DNA from: Calliopum simillimum
Lineage: Eukaryota > Arthropoda > Insecta > Diptera > Lauxaniidae
Reading direction: 5' to 3'
NCBI GenBank assembly: GCA_951812925.1
Contig: OX638372.1
Location: 2,418,001 to 2,482,000 of the forward strand
Length of the DNA: 64,000 nucleotides
The translations under genes were made by a program, and so were the position numbers. This document shows, piece after piece, positions 46,284 through 59,100 of this stretch (position 1 is its first letter; each line of letters begins with the position of its first letter). Below the pieces are notes generated by a model, which saw nothing but the letters and a program-made list of their open reading frames with translations, did no database searches and was not told where the DNA came from.

Positions 46284-48071
46284 ATTTGGTGATGGTCTTT
46301 GAGATCGGCCAAATACATCTCAAAATCTTCAAAAAAAAAAAAGTGACGAAGTGAAAAGTCGTTTTATTAGAACCGGTATAAGTTAGAAATGCTTGAATGG
46401 ATTTTAATAATATTAGTAACATATGAAAGCTACTTCAATAAGCTTTAAAATTTTTGTACTAAAGTTTTTAATTTGTCAAACGTTATTTATAAGTAAGTAA
46501 CTTTTCATTTATACATTGTTATTCCCTAGTAAAATGTTGGGGAATAAATTTAAGCAATAAATGTAAAAATACTCCCTCCCAAGTCATTGCCGATAGCGAG
46601 TGCAACTCATGGAGTTAGAGAATACATTCTGGAGAATGGTTATTTTCGATAAGGTCCATTAAATTTAAGGGTATCAAGGACTCACGTGTAAAAAAGACGA
46701 GTTCGCCATCCGGGATTCAGCAATGGTTGGAGGATATTTTTATCTGAACAACCGAATTGCTGTGTATTTCCCACTATGGGTTGCTACTGATAAAGGTGTC
46801 TAGCTTGGTTGTACAAATGAATCGCTGTGGGTTTTCAACCGTTGAAACGCGTTGGTTGTATTTGCAAATTGGTTTTTGCAACCAGTACAACTATGATTCC
46901 AGAACCTTTGATATTTCACTTCCGATTTCTGAAGCTTACAAGTGATCAAAAGAGTTACCCGAAGAAGAGTTCCCTACACGAACGAATTAAGTGCGGGAAG
47001 GCAGGCAGAAGACAATTTAGAGTTCCAGACAAATAAATTATTTTTATAAAATAATAAGAAAATAAATAAAATGCAAGCATTAAAAATAAAATATCAAGTT
47101 TCTCATTTTCCACGAACCGTCTGGACAATCTGGCCAGCATCACCCTGGCATAAGAGAGTTTGTAACAAGCCTTGCGTCGAAATACACAGATCCAGTTGGT
47201 GCTGCTATAAAGAAGTACAGTCGAATACATATGACACGATGCTGACACGTGTACCTATGTGATGCTGCTGTTTTAGCTAGGCTTATTATGAATAACATTT
47301 TAGAGAATTTTAGCGGCACTTAGCTTATGGACAGCCCCCAACGCATATTGTTAATTGCTAAAATTTGAAAGATATAACATTTCGTTTAAATTTTTTACTT
47401 GCGCAGATAAAAAAAAATTTATTTGAATTTTATTGTGGTTTATCAATTTAATTCAGTTGCTTGTTCCTCTTACATACATATTTTCCAAAAATTTGTTTCC
47501 AAAGCATTTTAAATTAACTCAAAATGTAGTTTTTGTCACCCTAGTACAAAATTAGTTTAATAATCCTTTCACAAAAGCACACACGAGGATAGATGTATAT
47601 GTACGTTCAAACACCGTTGGCACAAATACTTGCAAACATAAAGACAAAATCACACAGACGTTGCTCACATGTATACTGGCACAAATTTCAATTAAACGCA
47701 TAAAAAAGGTTACTCCTTAGAACATGTAATAAAAAGGAAGTTGCTTCAAAACGGCAGTGTTGTGCCATTACTTTATTTTTAACTTCAAAGATGTCACTTA
47801 GTTCTAGGCAGCAAATGTGAGGACTATTCCTCAACCTAAGCATATGACTTGATGTTCATTTCGAAAATGTATTCAACGTACACAATCTGCATAGTTTCTA
47901 CATTCGATGCCATGTAATTAATGAATAAATACACAGCTTACTCACAAAACTGCCATCGTCTATCGTGCACTGTCGACTGCCGACTGTTGACTGTCTTATG
48001 TTTCATTCTAAGTAACTTGTTTATGTAACAGGATATTCTTAAAATATTTAATGATATCGTAGAAAGAATAC
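46284..48071. other. AT-rich DNA without a firm gene
   Basis: 46,755-47,270 is slightly GC-richer, with several short frames of 60-97 codons on both strands, none with a recognised motif or consistent splice signals. Nothing else is noted. Confidence 0.45.
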
Positions 48072-48245
48072 ATGCTCCTGGCTGCCAACAACACCAGTCA
48101 CATCATTAAAAAGGCCGGTCTGAAGGAGGTGACGCCTTGTGTTGCTCGAATGCTGGCTGGCATTGTGAAAAAAATACGAATATCAACCACAATAGCAACA
48201 GCAACAAAGAACAATAACAAAATATACGTTTGTAGAAATATTTAA
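48072..48245 (+). other. Short GC-rich open frame (weak exon candidate)
   Basis: ATG at 48,072 opens MLLAANNTSHIIKKAGLKEV, then TPCVARMLAGIVKK, 57 codons in all. The first 33 codons use fly-preferred codons (CTG, GCC, AAC, ACC, ATC, AAG, GAG, GTG) and stand out from the AT-rich flanks. After GTGAAAAAA, a possible donor at 48,166, the frame turns into ACA/AAC repeat. A possible acceptor (TTTATGTAACAG) precedes it at 48,030, but an in-frame TAG at 48,060-48,062 lies between. No family is recognised. It may be a small exon, a small peptide gene or chance. Confidence 0.2.
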
Positions 48246-51200
48246 TAAGCACATGTGTGTATGTTTGTATGTGTGTATCTTAATCCTTATACAGAAGACA
48301 TCGTACTCAGTGTTATAGATGGTAGGTGTATAGTTATGGGGGGTTGAGGGGGGGGGGACTGAAAGGGGAAAAGGGGAAAGTGTAGAATATAATATTTTGT
48401 GGCATCTCGTTGTAAGATTAATGTTTCCTAAAAATAAGATTTATTGGTGTGAAATTTCAGCAGAGACACCAGGTGATTATTATGTTCAAAATGCCAACCA
48501 CATACGCACGTATGGCATACACACACACACACATACACGCAAAGCTAGAAACATGAATATGTGACATGCACACGGGTATGCAAACACATTCATTCGAAGA
48601 GTATCAGCTTATGAAATTTTATGTACACACATACAGACACAGTATTTAATATTTGCAAAAAGAAGAAAAAACAGACGCTTCTAAAGGAGAAAACTACATT
48701 TTCACACGCATTTCTGGCAGGAAAAATTAAGAATGAAAAATCGTATAATGCAGGCGGATCGATAAGCCCAAAAATAAATAATTGAAAGCAGAAATTGAAA
48801 TTCTGTGTATAAAACATGCAAGACATATTGAGATTGGGATTTTGATTCAAGATATTACAATTTCTTCAGACCTTAATGCCCAAAATTCTATGTCTGAGAT
48901 GAAATATTGATATATGTGTTGGTTGCAAAACAACATACGATTGCTTCAATAGTAATACAAATTAAAAACAATCTCAATGAAAATTTTAATGAAATTTGGA
49001 TTTGATTTTGAGATCTTTTGCGAAGTGTCTCCATAATTCACGTATGAAGTTATTTTTATAGAAATCGCAGATTTTTAATTATACTTTTACATTTTTATTA
49101 ATTCAGTAAGTATAAGTAGATAGATTTATAATGACAGAACTGATAAATCCAAATACTTTAATCTCAATTAGATCCTGTAAGAAATATAATTTTTCACAAA
49201 TAAATATTAATTCCTATATTTCCTTCAATTTACAGGTGTAAGGGTGTTCGTTAATTTTTCCGTATTAAAAAAAAAAAAAAAAACCATTTTAGACCCGTTG
49301 GAGCCCACTGTTCAGGGCTATAAAACAAGAACAAGACCAGCTACGACTTTGAGTTTAACAGAAATTTGTCATGCATAAATTACTTAAAACAATCTCATTT
49401 CTAGAATTTTTATATAGTTTAATGAAACTTTAATATGATGGAAAAGAGTCAAGACTTTTCATCATTCATTTTTGTATGAAAAAAGTAATTTCAAAAGCTG
49501 CACGCTATTCTGGAAGCTTTTGAAATTTTTCTTTTTTCATCTGATTACTGGCCATTAAGCATATAATTTTGATTACGATCGTAAAAATGCTCGGAATGAA
49601 TCGTACGATATATCAAATTTCTCACCTTGATAAAAGATAGAGAAGAGTCACTGGTTGTGGGATTCCTCCGGGTAAGGGACAGTCGATTTTTTTTATCATA
49701 CGATATTGGTATAACAAATATGACTACTGTCGAATTGTTTTTTTTTTTTTTTTTTTTTTTTTCATAAAGGTTCATACACTTTCGACGAATAACTATTCCA
49801 ACATTCTTGCTCCTTTTGTCCCAGATCGCCTCTGGCTACGAGTAATCAGGCACTTTTGTCAGTAGCTGTGACAGAAAAGCATGCCTGAATAAATGTTAAC
49901 TTAATAATAAAAAAAGTGTTAAGAATAAAAATTGAATTATGAAATGAAGTGTTAACTCTCGAAATATCAAATAAACTCATTTAATTAACTTTTAACTCAC
50001 TCACTTCTATCTTGAAATGGATCTTGAATCTTCGAAAAGCTGAGTAAAACCGTAGCAATCGAAGTTCGTTAAAATCCCTATTGTGCCAATCTTATCAGAT
50101 CTGGGGTAGTTCAAAATCTATATAAAAGTTCGAAATCTTAGTACATCTTCTTAGTTAAGCTTTGCTTCGCACATTTACAAAAATGATGATATAACATTGA
50201 AGTTCGAAATTTTGTTATGGTGAATTAAGAGATTCTTGAACTAAAATGATCTCTTTATTGACTGTCTGTTTCAATGATGCATCCTAGATAAGAACCTCTC
50301 TGTAGTACCACTGACTTTCTCAATTGCAATATAATTTTCTATTTCTCTATTGGAAACACCATATCTAAGTCCATGAAATTAGATGCCAAAATTCTAAAGA
50401 AAATACAAATATTTTGACATTCAGTTTGATATTAACATGGACAACAATAACATGAAGAGCTGCTGCAGTCAATTACATAAATCGTCATATAAACATATGT
50501 ATGTGTGTGTAATTGCTGCCAGTGTTCATAAGTTTGCATTAACGTGCGTGACACAAATAATGCAAGCTGCTTTTGAATCAAAGTTCAAATACTCAGACAA
50601 AAAAACATCAGCAACATCAATGAAAACAACAATCAATCGACCAACCATCATTGCTGTCTATCAGTTTGTCTATGTATTTATTTAAGTTTTCATCCTCCAC
50701 CCGCCTGCCTGTACATCAATGCATGTGTGTCCATGTGTCTATCTGTTCAAGTGTTCGACCAACATTTTCATCAATTTTGTTTGTGTTTTGGTTGCTCTTG
50801 ATGTTGTTGACACTGATGATTGTTGATGATTTTGATTTTTGCAATCGCAATTCGATTTACTTTATGTCCTTTTTGAGGTCAATAACAGTTTCGGTGTTGT
50901 GTTAATTTTGCGTGTGTATTTTCGTATATTTATGTACATTGATAAAGTACCCAGTAGAAATACGCTTTATAGAGTGTTTGACTCTGAAATAAAATACATT
51001 ATGCATCAGTAATCATCTTAAAATTATTCCTTTCACTTACTGCTTAGCGTACTTGGCAGGGTTACAATGATAATTTACTTTTAATTTGCTTGTCTATTGT
51101 GAATGAGTTCATTATTCAAGCATTTTGGGACGTAGAAGATATTTATTGAATTCCTCAGTGTTACAGCTCAGTTCAATTATTGTTATTGTTAAATGTTGAT

Positions 51201-52454
51201 GCTCTTGTCATAATTGGCAAGTACACACACACACGCACGCATACATTCATAAGCATATATTGACGGAGGATACACGCATACACATACACAATTGATGTTT
51301 ATTGCATTGCAATCTGTGGCAATTTAAGCAGCTGTCAAAATGGATAGCAGCAGCAACAACAAATGAAGTTGATTTAATATGATTGCGATCGGCCAGCCGC
51401 AAGTCAATTTCCACTGCTCTATGTATGCTCTTAGGCTTCGGCACTATCTGTTTGCATCTCCCATGTTGCATCACATTCGTCAAGTATCATTGGTATTATC
51501 AAGTAAATTTCATTACAATGTTAATATCACAGCGTTTGAACAGAATGAACTGGAATGAAACCAGACACTAAAAGCGAACAAGTTATGGTGCAATAATTTT
51601 CGATTTCATATTTTAACACTCCATGCATATGTTGTTACATTGTTGCTGCTGCTGTTGCTGTTGCTTATGTTGATTCGAACTGTCAATTATATTTTGATTG
51701 TTTGTGTCAATCAGTTGACAGTTCAATTGATGTGATATGCAGCCGCTTGAAGCATCAGAGTGGAAAATTGGATTTATTAGTTGTGCACTGTGGTAATGAA
51801 ATACATCGGATCAGTTATACGGACTTCATTGAATTTGCATTTTGAGTTATCCTAATTTCTGATAGATCGATGCAGCAAAAAAAAATCAAGAAGAATTTTG
51901 TTATTTATCATTGTTTTTTTGAAACAAATAATGATTTACATACATAAGTGGCTCCCGAAACACATAACTAAAACCAACTTTTATGCATTTTGCTTTGTTT
52001 TTTATTTTGTTGGTATTTGCAAAAATACTGAATAGTCAAAAAAGTCATCTGATACAACTTTTAATAATTTTTAAATAAAATACATTTGAATGAAGTATTA
52101 AACAAGCTCCAAAAAATATGTCACATTACTCTTGTAATGCAATTGACGTTAAAGAAGTCGACCCTTACTTACGATATTTATGTTCACTTTGAATTTGTTA
52201 TCAATAGTACGTATTCAGTAAAAACATCGAAAAACGTAACAAGAAAGTAATATTTTTTTGACCCACTGTGCACGCATTGGCATATGAGGATATCGATGGC
52301 CCACTTTGTTGTTACAACATAAAATATTGAATGATATTGAGAGTGTGCGAGGCGTTGCTTGCATTTTTAATGTAACGCTTTGCAGCAATGGAATCAAAAT
52401 ATTAACAAGTTACATATAAAGCAAAGCATGCGTTTAGACATCATACATGTACAC
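48246..52454. other. AT-rich DNA with a G-run block, no gene
   Basis: A G-quadruplex-type block is listed separately at 48,338-48,376. CA runs occur at 48,517-48,535 and 51,222-51,240, poly-A at 49,266-49,284, poly-T at 49,738-49,762 and a CTG-type run at 51,642-51,664. No coding frame is supported. Confidence 0.5.
48338..48376 (+). other. G-quadruplex-capable G-run cluster
   Basis: Four G tracts within 39 bp: G6, TTGA, G10, ACTGAAA, G4, AAAA, G4. Loop lengths of 4-7 fit the usual quadruplex rule. It is isolated in strongly AT-rich DNA. Confidence 0.8.
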
Positions 52455-52456
52455 TA

Positions 52457-54015
52457 GACTGACCCAAAAAAACTAAAGGTGTTTCGATTTTAGGTGCTCA
52501 GCACTCAAAATGTTCGGTATGGTCTAGAAACTACGTATGTAAATTTTGGTAAAAAAATATTGAGATTTAGCACTCGCGCAAGCTCGATAAGTAGCGCTGC
52601 CTTGATCGTACGAGAATGGGGTTCTTTCAGCACGTGGAAATTGATAAAAAAGGATTGGAACAATTTTTTTTTCTATCCTACTTTATGTTTTCGAGGTCCA
52701 AGATTTCAAGATATTTAAGATATCTCTCGAAAAAAAAAAAATTTGAGATTTTTGTTTAATCTAACATTGCCATTAATCGTAGGAACATTTTTTATTTTTG
52801 TTTCTCGGAATGTAGTCTTGTAGCCTAAATTGTGACGAACAAAATGAGTGGTCGCACAATATTTTTTGACAAAATCTTCTCGAGATATCGGCCACAGACT
52901 GAACCGCCGTCCTGCCGTATTGCCGGTCACTGTGTATATCTGCCGATTTTACGCTATTTTCATTGATTTTTGAGATCCTACCTTGTACTTTCGACGTCGC
53001 TGGAGAAGCGGGAATATTTATTTTCACGATAAAATGCAAGTGTTTTAATACATTCAAGATATTCCTATGATAAATTTCCCTAGTGGGATTTCCAATGAAA
53101 AGCAGAACTAGCTCTAAAACCTCGACATAATTTTTCCGCGCATGATTCATCTGGAGCTAGTGATTGATGACCATCGCGGTTTTCTTCTGGAAAGGTGCCA
53201 ATGTCTCCCAAATTTTTCAATCTTCCACTGAAGTAATTTTTCTATCTTCCACTGAAAAATTTGGGAGATATTGGCACCTTTCCAGAAGAAAACCACGATG
53301 GACATCAATCACTACCTCCAGATGAATCATGCGCGGAAAAATTATGTCGAGGTTTTAGAGCTAGTTCTGCTTTTCATTGGAAATCCCACTAGGGAAATTT
53401 ATCATAGGAATATCTTGAATGTATTGAAACACTTGCATTTTATCGTGAAAATAAATGTTCCCGCATCTCCAGCGACGTCGAAAGTACAAGGTAGGATCTC
53501 AAAAATCAATGAAAATAGCGTAAAATCGGCAGATATCCCCAGTGACCGGCAATACGGCAGAACGGCGGTTCAGTCTGTGGCCGATATCTCGAGAAGATTT
53601 TGTCAAAAAATATTGCGCGACCACTCATTTTGTTCGTCACAATTTAAGCTACAAGACTGCATTCCGAGAAACAAAAATAAAAAATGTTCCTACGATTAAT
53701 GGCAATTTAATCTAACAAAAATCTAAAATTTTTTTTGTTTTTCGAGAGATATCTTAAATATCTTGAAATCTTGGACCTCGAAAACATAAAGTAGGATAGA
53801 AAAAAAAATTGTTTCAATCCTTCTTTATCAATTTCCACGGGCTGAAAGAACCCCATTCTCGTATGATCAAAGCAGCGCTACTTATCGAGCTTGCGCGAGT
53901 GCTAAATCTCAATATTTTTTTACCAAAATTTACATACGTGGTTTCTAGACCATACCGAACATTTTGAGTGCTGAGCACCTAAAATCGGAACACCTTTAGT
54001 TTTTTTGGGTCAGCC
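52457..54015. mobile_element. Near-perfect 1.56 kb palindrome with TA flanks
   Basis: Ends GACTGACCCAAAAAAACTAA / TTAGTTTTTTTGGGTCAGCC are flanked by TA (52455-52456, 54016-54017). The two arms, about 770 bp each, meet at about 53,225-53,250 with almost no loop. Comparing ~290 bp of the arms I count 7 substitutions, so they are roughly 97-98% identical. Each arm carries the same 125-142 codon open frame, pointing outward (minus 53,150-52,773; plus 53,271-53,699). Five of the seven differences change amino acids, so there is no sign of protein-level selection. Ends resemble those at 12,797 and 61,476. Confidence 0.93.
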
Positions 54016-54019
54016 TAAT

Positions 54020-54970
54020 GTACACGAATAAATAAAGAAGATAAACAAGTGATATAAAGCGCAGTTAGAGCTTAAAACTTAAAAACAAAGTTGAATTAAT
54101 TGGATTTCGAACTTGCAAAGAATTACAATTGCTTACTCCAAAAAATAGGCAACATTTTTAATTTAACTTTTTTCATTACTCGTGCTTACTTAACGAGGAG
54201 TTGTTGCTTTTGTTCTGTTCTGTTCTTTTCGTATTTTGTACTTTAAAAGGTAATCCTGTTTACTTCAACACCTCCACACATACATTAACATGCGCGTAGA
54301 TACAACCATTCACATACAACGACATACATATATACAATAACTACCATTATAACAACATTCACACCGGAAACGCTTCAACTTGAATGCATTCACCTTGAGC
54401 TGGGATTTTGTACAAAAGTTTTTATCCCATTCTTTATTATCCTCTTTTTTTTTGTGCGTTTCTCTCTTGTTATTGTTGTTGTTGTTGCCGTTGCCGCTGC
54501 TGCTGCAACTTACACCTGAGAAAACAAACAAACAAACAAACAAAGAACAAGCACTCTGACGTTGTCAGTAACAACAAGTGCTAAAGCAGCAGCGGCAACA
54601 ACAACGATTCGAAAGAAAATGACAAAAGATGACGCACAGTGCATGGAAAAAACCCTTTTTTATTGCACTTTGGGAGCGATTATCTGCATCAAGAGTTCGG
54701 ACTGCAACAGCACGAGAGTAACTTAAGGTGAGTTGATTTATGAAGCTGTGTGAGTTCAAGTACGGGTGCTTGTATACGTATGCACAAGCATGGATTTGTG
54801 TGCGTAGCCAAAAAGGAAGTAGACTGAAGGAAAGGGTACAGTTAAAATAAATAAAATTAAGGATGGCGGCGCACTATGGAACTAAAACAATTTAAACTGA
54901 CTAAAATTCCGAAACTCTTACTACTTATATTTTTAAAAGCCATCACCTTTGAATGAATAGGCGTTAGAAA
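54020..54970. other. AT-rich DNA with triplet and CAAA repeats
   Basis: GTT/GCT run at 54,470-54,505, (CAAA)n at 54,522-54,544 and a CAG/CAA patch at 54,583-54,605. The minus-strand frames here are simple-sequence by-products. No gene. Confidence 0.55.
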
Positions 54971-54975
54971 AAATA

Positions 54976-55119
54976 CAATAAGGCAATTCCTGAAAACGTG
55001 TAAAAGACTCGAAAACCTCGTAAACTCGTAAAGCTGTCAAATTTCGTATTGATTTTGACAACTTTTACAAGTTTACGAGGTTTTCGAGGCTTTTGCACGT
55101 TTTTAGGCATCCCCTCAAT
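54976..55119. repeat. Short inverted repeat (hairpin of about 144 bp)
   Basis: GAAAACGTGTAAAAGACTCG with AAAACCTCGTAAACTCGTAA and GTCAAAT is mirrored by ATTTTGACAAC, TTTACGAGGTTTTCGAGGCT and TTTGCACGTTTTTAGG. Arms ~60 bp with a short loop around 55,043-55,050. Probably a mini-MITE. Confidence 0.7.
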
Positions 55120-55243
55120 GTGTGTGAGCTTCGTTCCCATAAATTTTTTGATTTTAAAAAAAAAAAAAAAAATGATTTATCCGATTCTAGTAAAATTTTA
55201 TTACGTTATAAGTCCCCGATCCAGTTACAAAATATTTTTACAT

Positions 55244-55763
55244 AATAAATAAGGCTTTCGAATTGAAATTATAATTAATGAGCTTTTAAAATGCATTTTT
55301 GGATTTTAAAAAACTTTGGTTTCTTTTTGGAAAACAGTGGACCATTATTTTTTACAATCATTTCGTCAATACGATTAGTTAGCCCCTTTTATTTTTTTTA
55401 ATATTTTTTTCTTAAAATAGCTAATAGTGGATAGGTAATTCTTGCTAAATTTCATAATGGAAGTAGAAGTCGTCTTAAAGCTAGACCAGATATAGTCTCA
55501 AATCGTACTGACGAAATGATTGTAACTAGTCTAGCTCCTAAACGACTTCCACTTCCACTATGAAATTTGGCAAGAATTACCTATCCACTATTAGCTATTT
55601 TAAGAAAAAAATATTAAAAAAAATAAAAGGGACTAATTTTTTTAAAATCACTTTTCAAAAATTAAGGTCCACCTTCTTCCGAAAAATTAAATTCTTTAAA
55701 AATCCAAAAATGCATTTTGAAAGCTCATTAAATTTTCTTTAAATTTGACTGCCTTATTTATTT
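55244..55763. mobile_element. Palindromic element, AATAAATAAGGC ends
   Basis: AATAAATAAGGC at 55,244 is mirrored by GCCTTATTTATT at 55,751. The arms share TAATGAGCTTTYAAAATGCA, CTTTTATTTTTTTTAATATT and GAATTACCTATCCACTATTA-type blocks, folding around a loop at about 55,470-55,535. ~520 bp, non-coding. Confidence 0.82.
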
Positions 55764-56160
55764 AATTGTAATTTTTTAAAACTGGATAATGGAGTTCGAA
55801 CTAAAGCATACCTGACGATTAGCCTGGTTTTTAAAACCCTCTACCTCGCTTACCAGACGTTATAATGTACAAATATTTTGTATCTGTATTGAGGACATAT
55901 ATGTAACATAATCAAATTTTACTGAAATCGGAAACACCATCTTTTTTTACCTGTTTGTTACACGTGTAATGCCCCACATGTTATTTTGATTTTGACAGCC
56001 TTCTAGCGCTCTGTCAACATTGAGCACTTTAGACTTGAGCGATTTTAGGTGCTATTGACATTTGGCGCTATGAAATAATGTCCAGTGAAAGAATGCCCAC
56101 GTTGGGCGCTATTTTTTTTTTTTTTTTTTTTTTTTGACTAGCGTTAATATGTTATTTCAG
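55764..56160. other. AT-rich DNA with a long poly-T
   Basis: A run of about 25-26 T at 56,111-56,136 lies just outside the Foldback-like element. Nothing else is recognised. Confidence 0.5.
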
Positions 56161-59100
56161 ATATCTTCTCTTCTTATACGAGATAAAATTGTATGTTTGT
56201 TTCTTTGTACTTATTTCTGTGCCAATATTTTTTCTCGAAAACGGCTACAGCGATTTTAATGAAACTTGGACTAGTGTTAGATATTAGCTTACAATGAAGA
56301 ATGAGCTAGGTTTGAACTTTGTAAATGCTCACCAGAGGGCGTGGCACAGCCTTAAATTTTAAATTTGATTTAGTAATAACTCGCAAATTATACAAGGTAT
56401 TTGGATGAAATTTGGTGAGCGGCTACGGGTTAATAATACCTCGTAACGGACAAAAAGTGAACTGGATCGAAGAAGTGCCACGCCCACTTTTCAGCCCTTG
56501 AAAATTTTGATTCAATATTACTCGAAAACGACTCCAACAATTTTGATGAAAATTTAGGAGATGTTACCTCTGCAAACAAGGATTAATATGTGATATGCCG
56601 TTATATTGAGAAAACTCGTTGAAGGGCGTGGCACCGCCCACAAAAATATAAAACGGTATAAAAAGAAAACTAATAAAGCAAACATTCTGAAATTAACTGT
56701 GAGGAGCGTAATTGCAAAAAGGCATCTCTGTTCTCAAAGTGGGCGAAATATTGCCATTGCGCGTGGAACCTCCCATACAAGCCAAATACGTTAAATGCTA
56801 TTTTTCGCAAATGTTACAAGATATTTTAATGAAATTTGGTATGTAGGTACTGCTTATTAATGCCTTATAATAACCGAAAAGTGGGTGGTATCGAAGAAGT
56901 ACCACGCCCCCTTTTTAGCCGTTGAAAATTTTGATTTAATATTACTCGAAAACGACTCCAACAATTTTAATGAAAATTTAAGAGATTGTACCCTTGAAAA
57001 CAAGTGTTAATATGTGATATGCTGTTATATTGGAAAAACTCGATGAAGGGCGTGGCACCGCCCACAGAAATATAATACGCTTTAAAAAGAAAACTACTAA
57101 AGCAATCTTTCTGAATTTAACGTAAGGTAGTCTACTTGCTATTAGGCACCATTACGAACTGAAAGTAGAGAAAACATCGCCTATGGGCGTGGAATCTCCC
57201 ATACAAGTAAAACACGTTAAATGTTATCTCACGCAAATGGTACAACATATTTTGATGGAATTTGGTACACAGCTATTGCTGGCAAATGCCTTTTATATAA
57301 ACAAAAGTGGGTGATACCGAGAAAGTGCCAGGCCCACTTTTTAACCATTCAAAATTTTGATTCGATATTATTCGAAAACGACTCCATTAATTTTAATGAA
57401 AATTTAAGAGGTGTTACCCTTAAAAACAAGGAATAATATGCGATATGCCGTTTTATTGGAAAAACTCACTGAAAGGCGTGGCACCGCCTACAAAAATATA
57501 ATACGCTACAAAAAAAAAAATACAAAAGCAATCTTCGTAAATTTAACTGTAGGGAGTCTCCTTTTTATTAGGCACCTACGACCTGAAAATGGGCAATATA
57601 TCGCTGGTGCGCGTCGAACCTCCCATACAAGTAAAACAAATAAAATGCTATTTCTCGCAAATGCTACAACGTATTTTGATGAAATTTGGTATGCGGATCT
57701 GGATCATGAGTATCTTAAGCATAACGAAAAGTGGGATTCGTTCAACAATTGCCACGACCACTTTTTACCAAAATAAAAATTTTAGTTATAGTAGTAACTC
57801 AGGCACAAAAAAAGAATGGAATGAACTTCTTATTTTTAATATGCAGTCTTATGTACTTTTTGACGCTGAATCCGTCTTCATCAGCAAAACTGTCATTATA
57901 CCTGCAGGGTTTTGAAATATCTTTGCTTGAAGTTGAAGAAAACGCTGTGTTCAGTCTTAACTGCGTGTCTACAAGAAAAGGTGAAAACCTTTTTTATTAA
58001 TGGCGTTGAATAGCCACACTCTTCCTTATCAAAACTTTTCCAATAGGTCTTTTACTTTCCGAGGTAAGATCTTTTGAAGATATGATATTTCAGCCCCAAT
58101 ACAATAGACGAAATATTTTGGATGCCTGCCATATCCCATTTATTTAATTTTTTGATATTTTTCTATACCATTCCACACTTTCCAAATATTTTCTTATTAT
58201 TATTCTCATCGGTTAATTTATCATTTTGAAAGCATGAACATTGGAGGTGAAAAGGTACGAATTCCATCACAAAAAGTAGCTATGAATAGTATCATCAACT
58301 AAAATAATAAGATTAGATTGTTGACCGAGCAGGGATCGGTCTCCAGGTACTATTTAATAACGCAGACAAAAAAAAAATGAAATAACACATATATTTTTAG
58401 CGAACATCCGCCTTTGTTTGTTATACTTTTATATGTATAAGGAAATTCAGGAAACTTATCAATTAATGACTAAGTACCTGGAGACCGATCCCTGTTCGGA
58501 CAACAATCTAATCTTATTATTTTAGTCGATGTTTTTATTCATAGCTATTTTTTGTTATGAAAGTTGTATTTTTTCAGTTCTAACGGTCATGCGTTCAAAA
58601 TGATAAATAAACCGATGAGAATAATAATAAGAAAAAACTCGGAAAGCATCGAATGGTATAGAAAAATATCAAAAACTCAAATTTTTTTTCGGTGAAATAG
58701 AATGCCCTAAAATAAATAAATGGGATATGCCACGGACCCAAAATATTTCGTATTTGTATGGCTGCTGAAATATCTTATCTTCAAAGGATCATAACTCGGA
58801 AAATAAGAATCCCATTGGAAAAATCCGAAAAGATATTTGGACAAGGAAGAGTGTAACTATTCGATGCTATTAATAAAAAAATAATTCCACCTTTTCTTGT
58901 AGCTACGTTATAAGACTGAACAAAGCGTTTTCTTCAACTTCAAGTAAGGAAATTTCAAAATCCTGCAGGTATAATGACAGTTCTACTAATGAAGACGGAT
59001 TCAGCGTCAAAAAGTACACAAGACTGCATTTAAGAATCAAACAGTTCATTCCATTTTTTTTTGTGCCTGAGTTATTAACCAAAATTTTTATTTTGACAAA

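Noticed and set aside
53271..53699. 142-codon frame in the 52,457 palindrome as a real gene
   Set aside because: The mirrored arm has the same frame, but most differences change amino acids, there is no known domain, and the palindrome alone explains the duplication.
57411..57776. 121-codon plus-strand open frame
   Set aside because: It lies in the ~425-bp tandem unit of the Foldback-like element; equivalent frames in other units are shifted or broken, so it is a repeat by-product.
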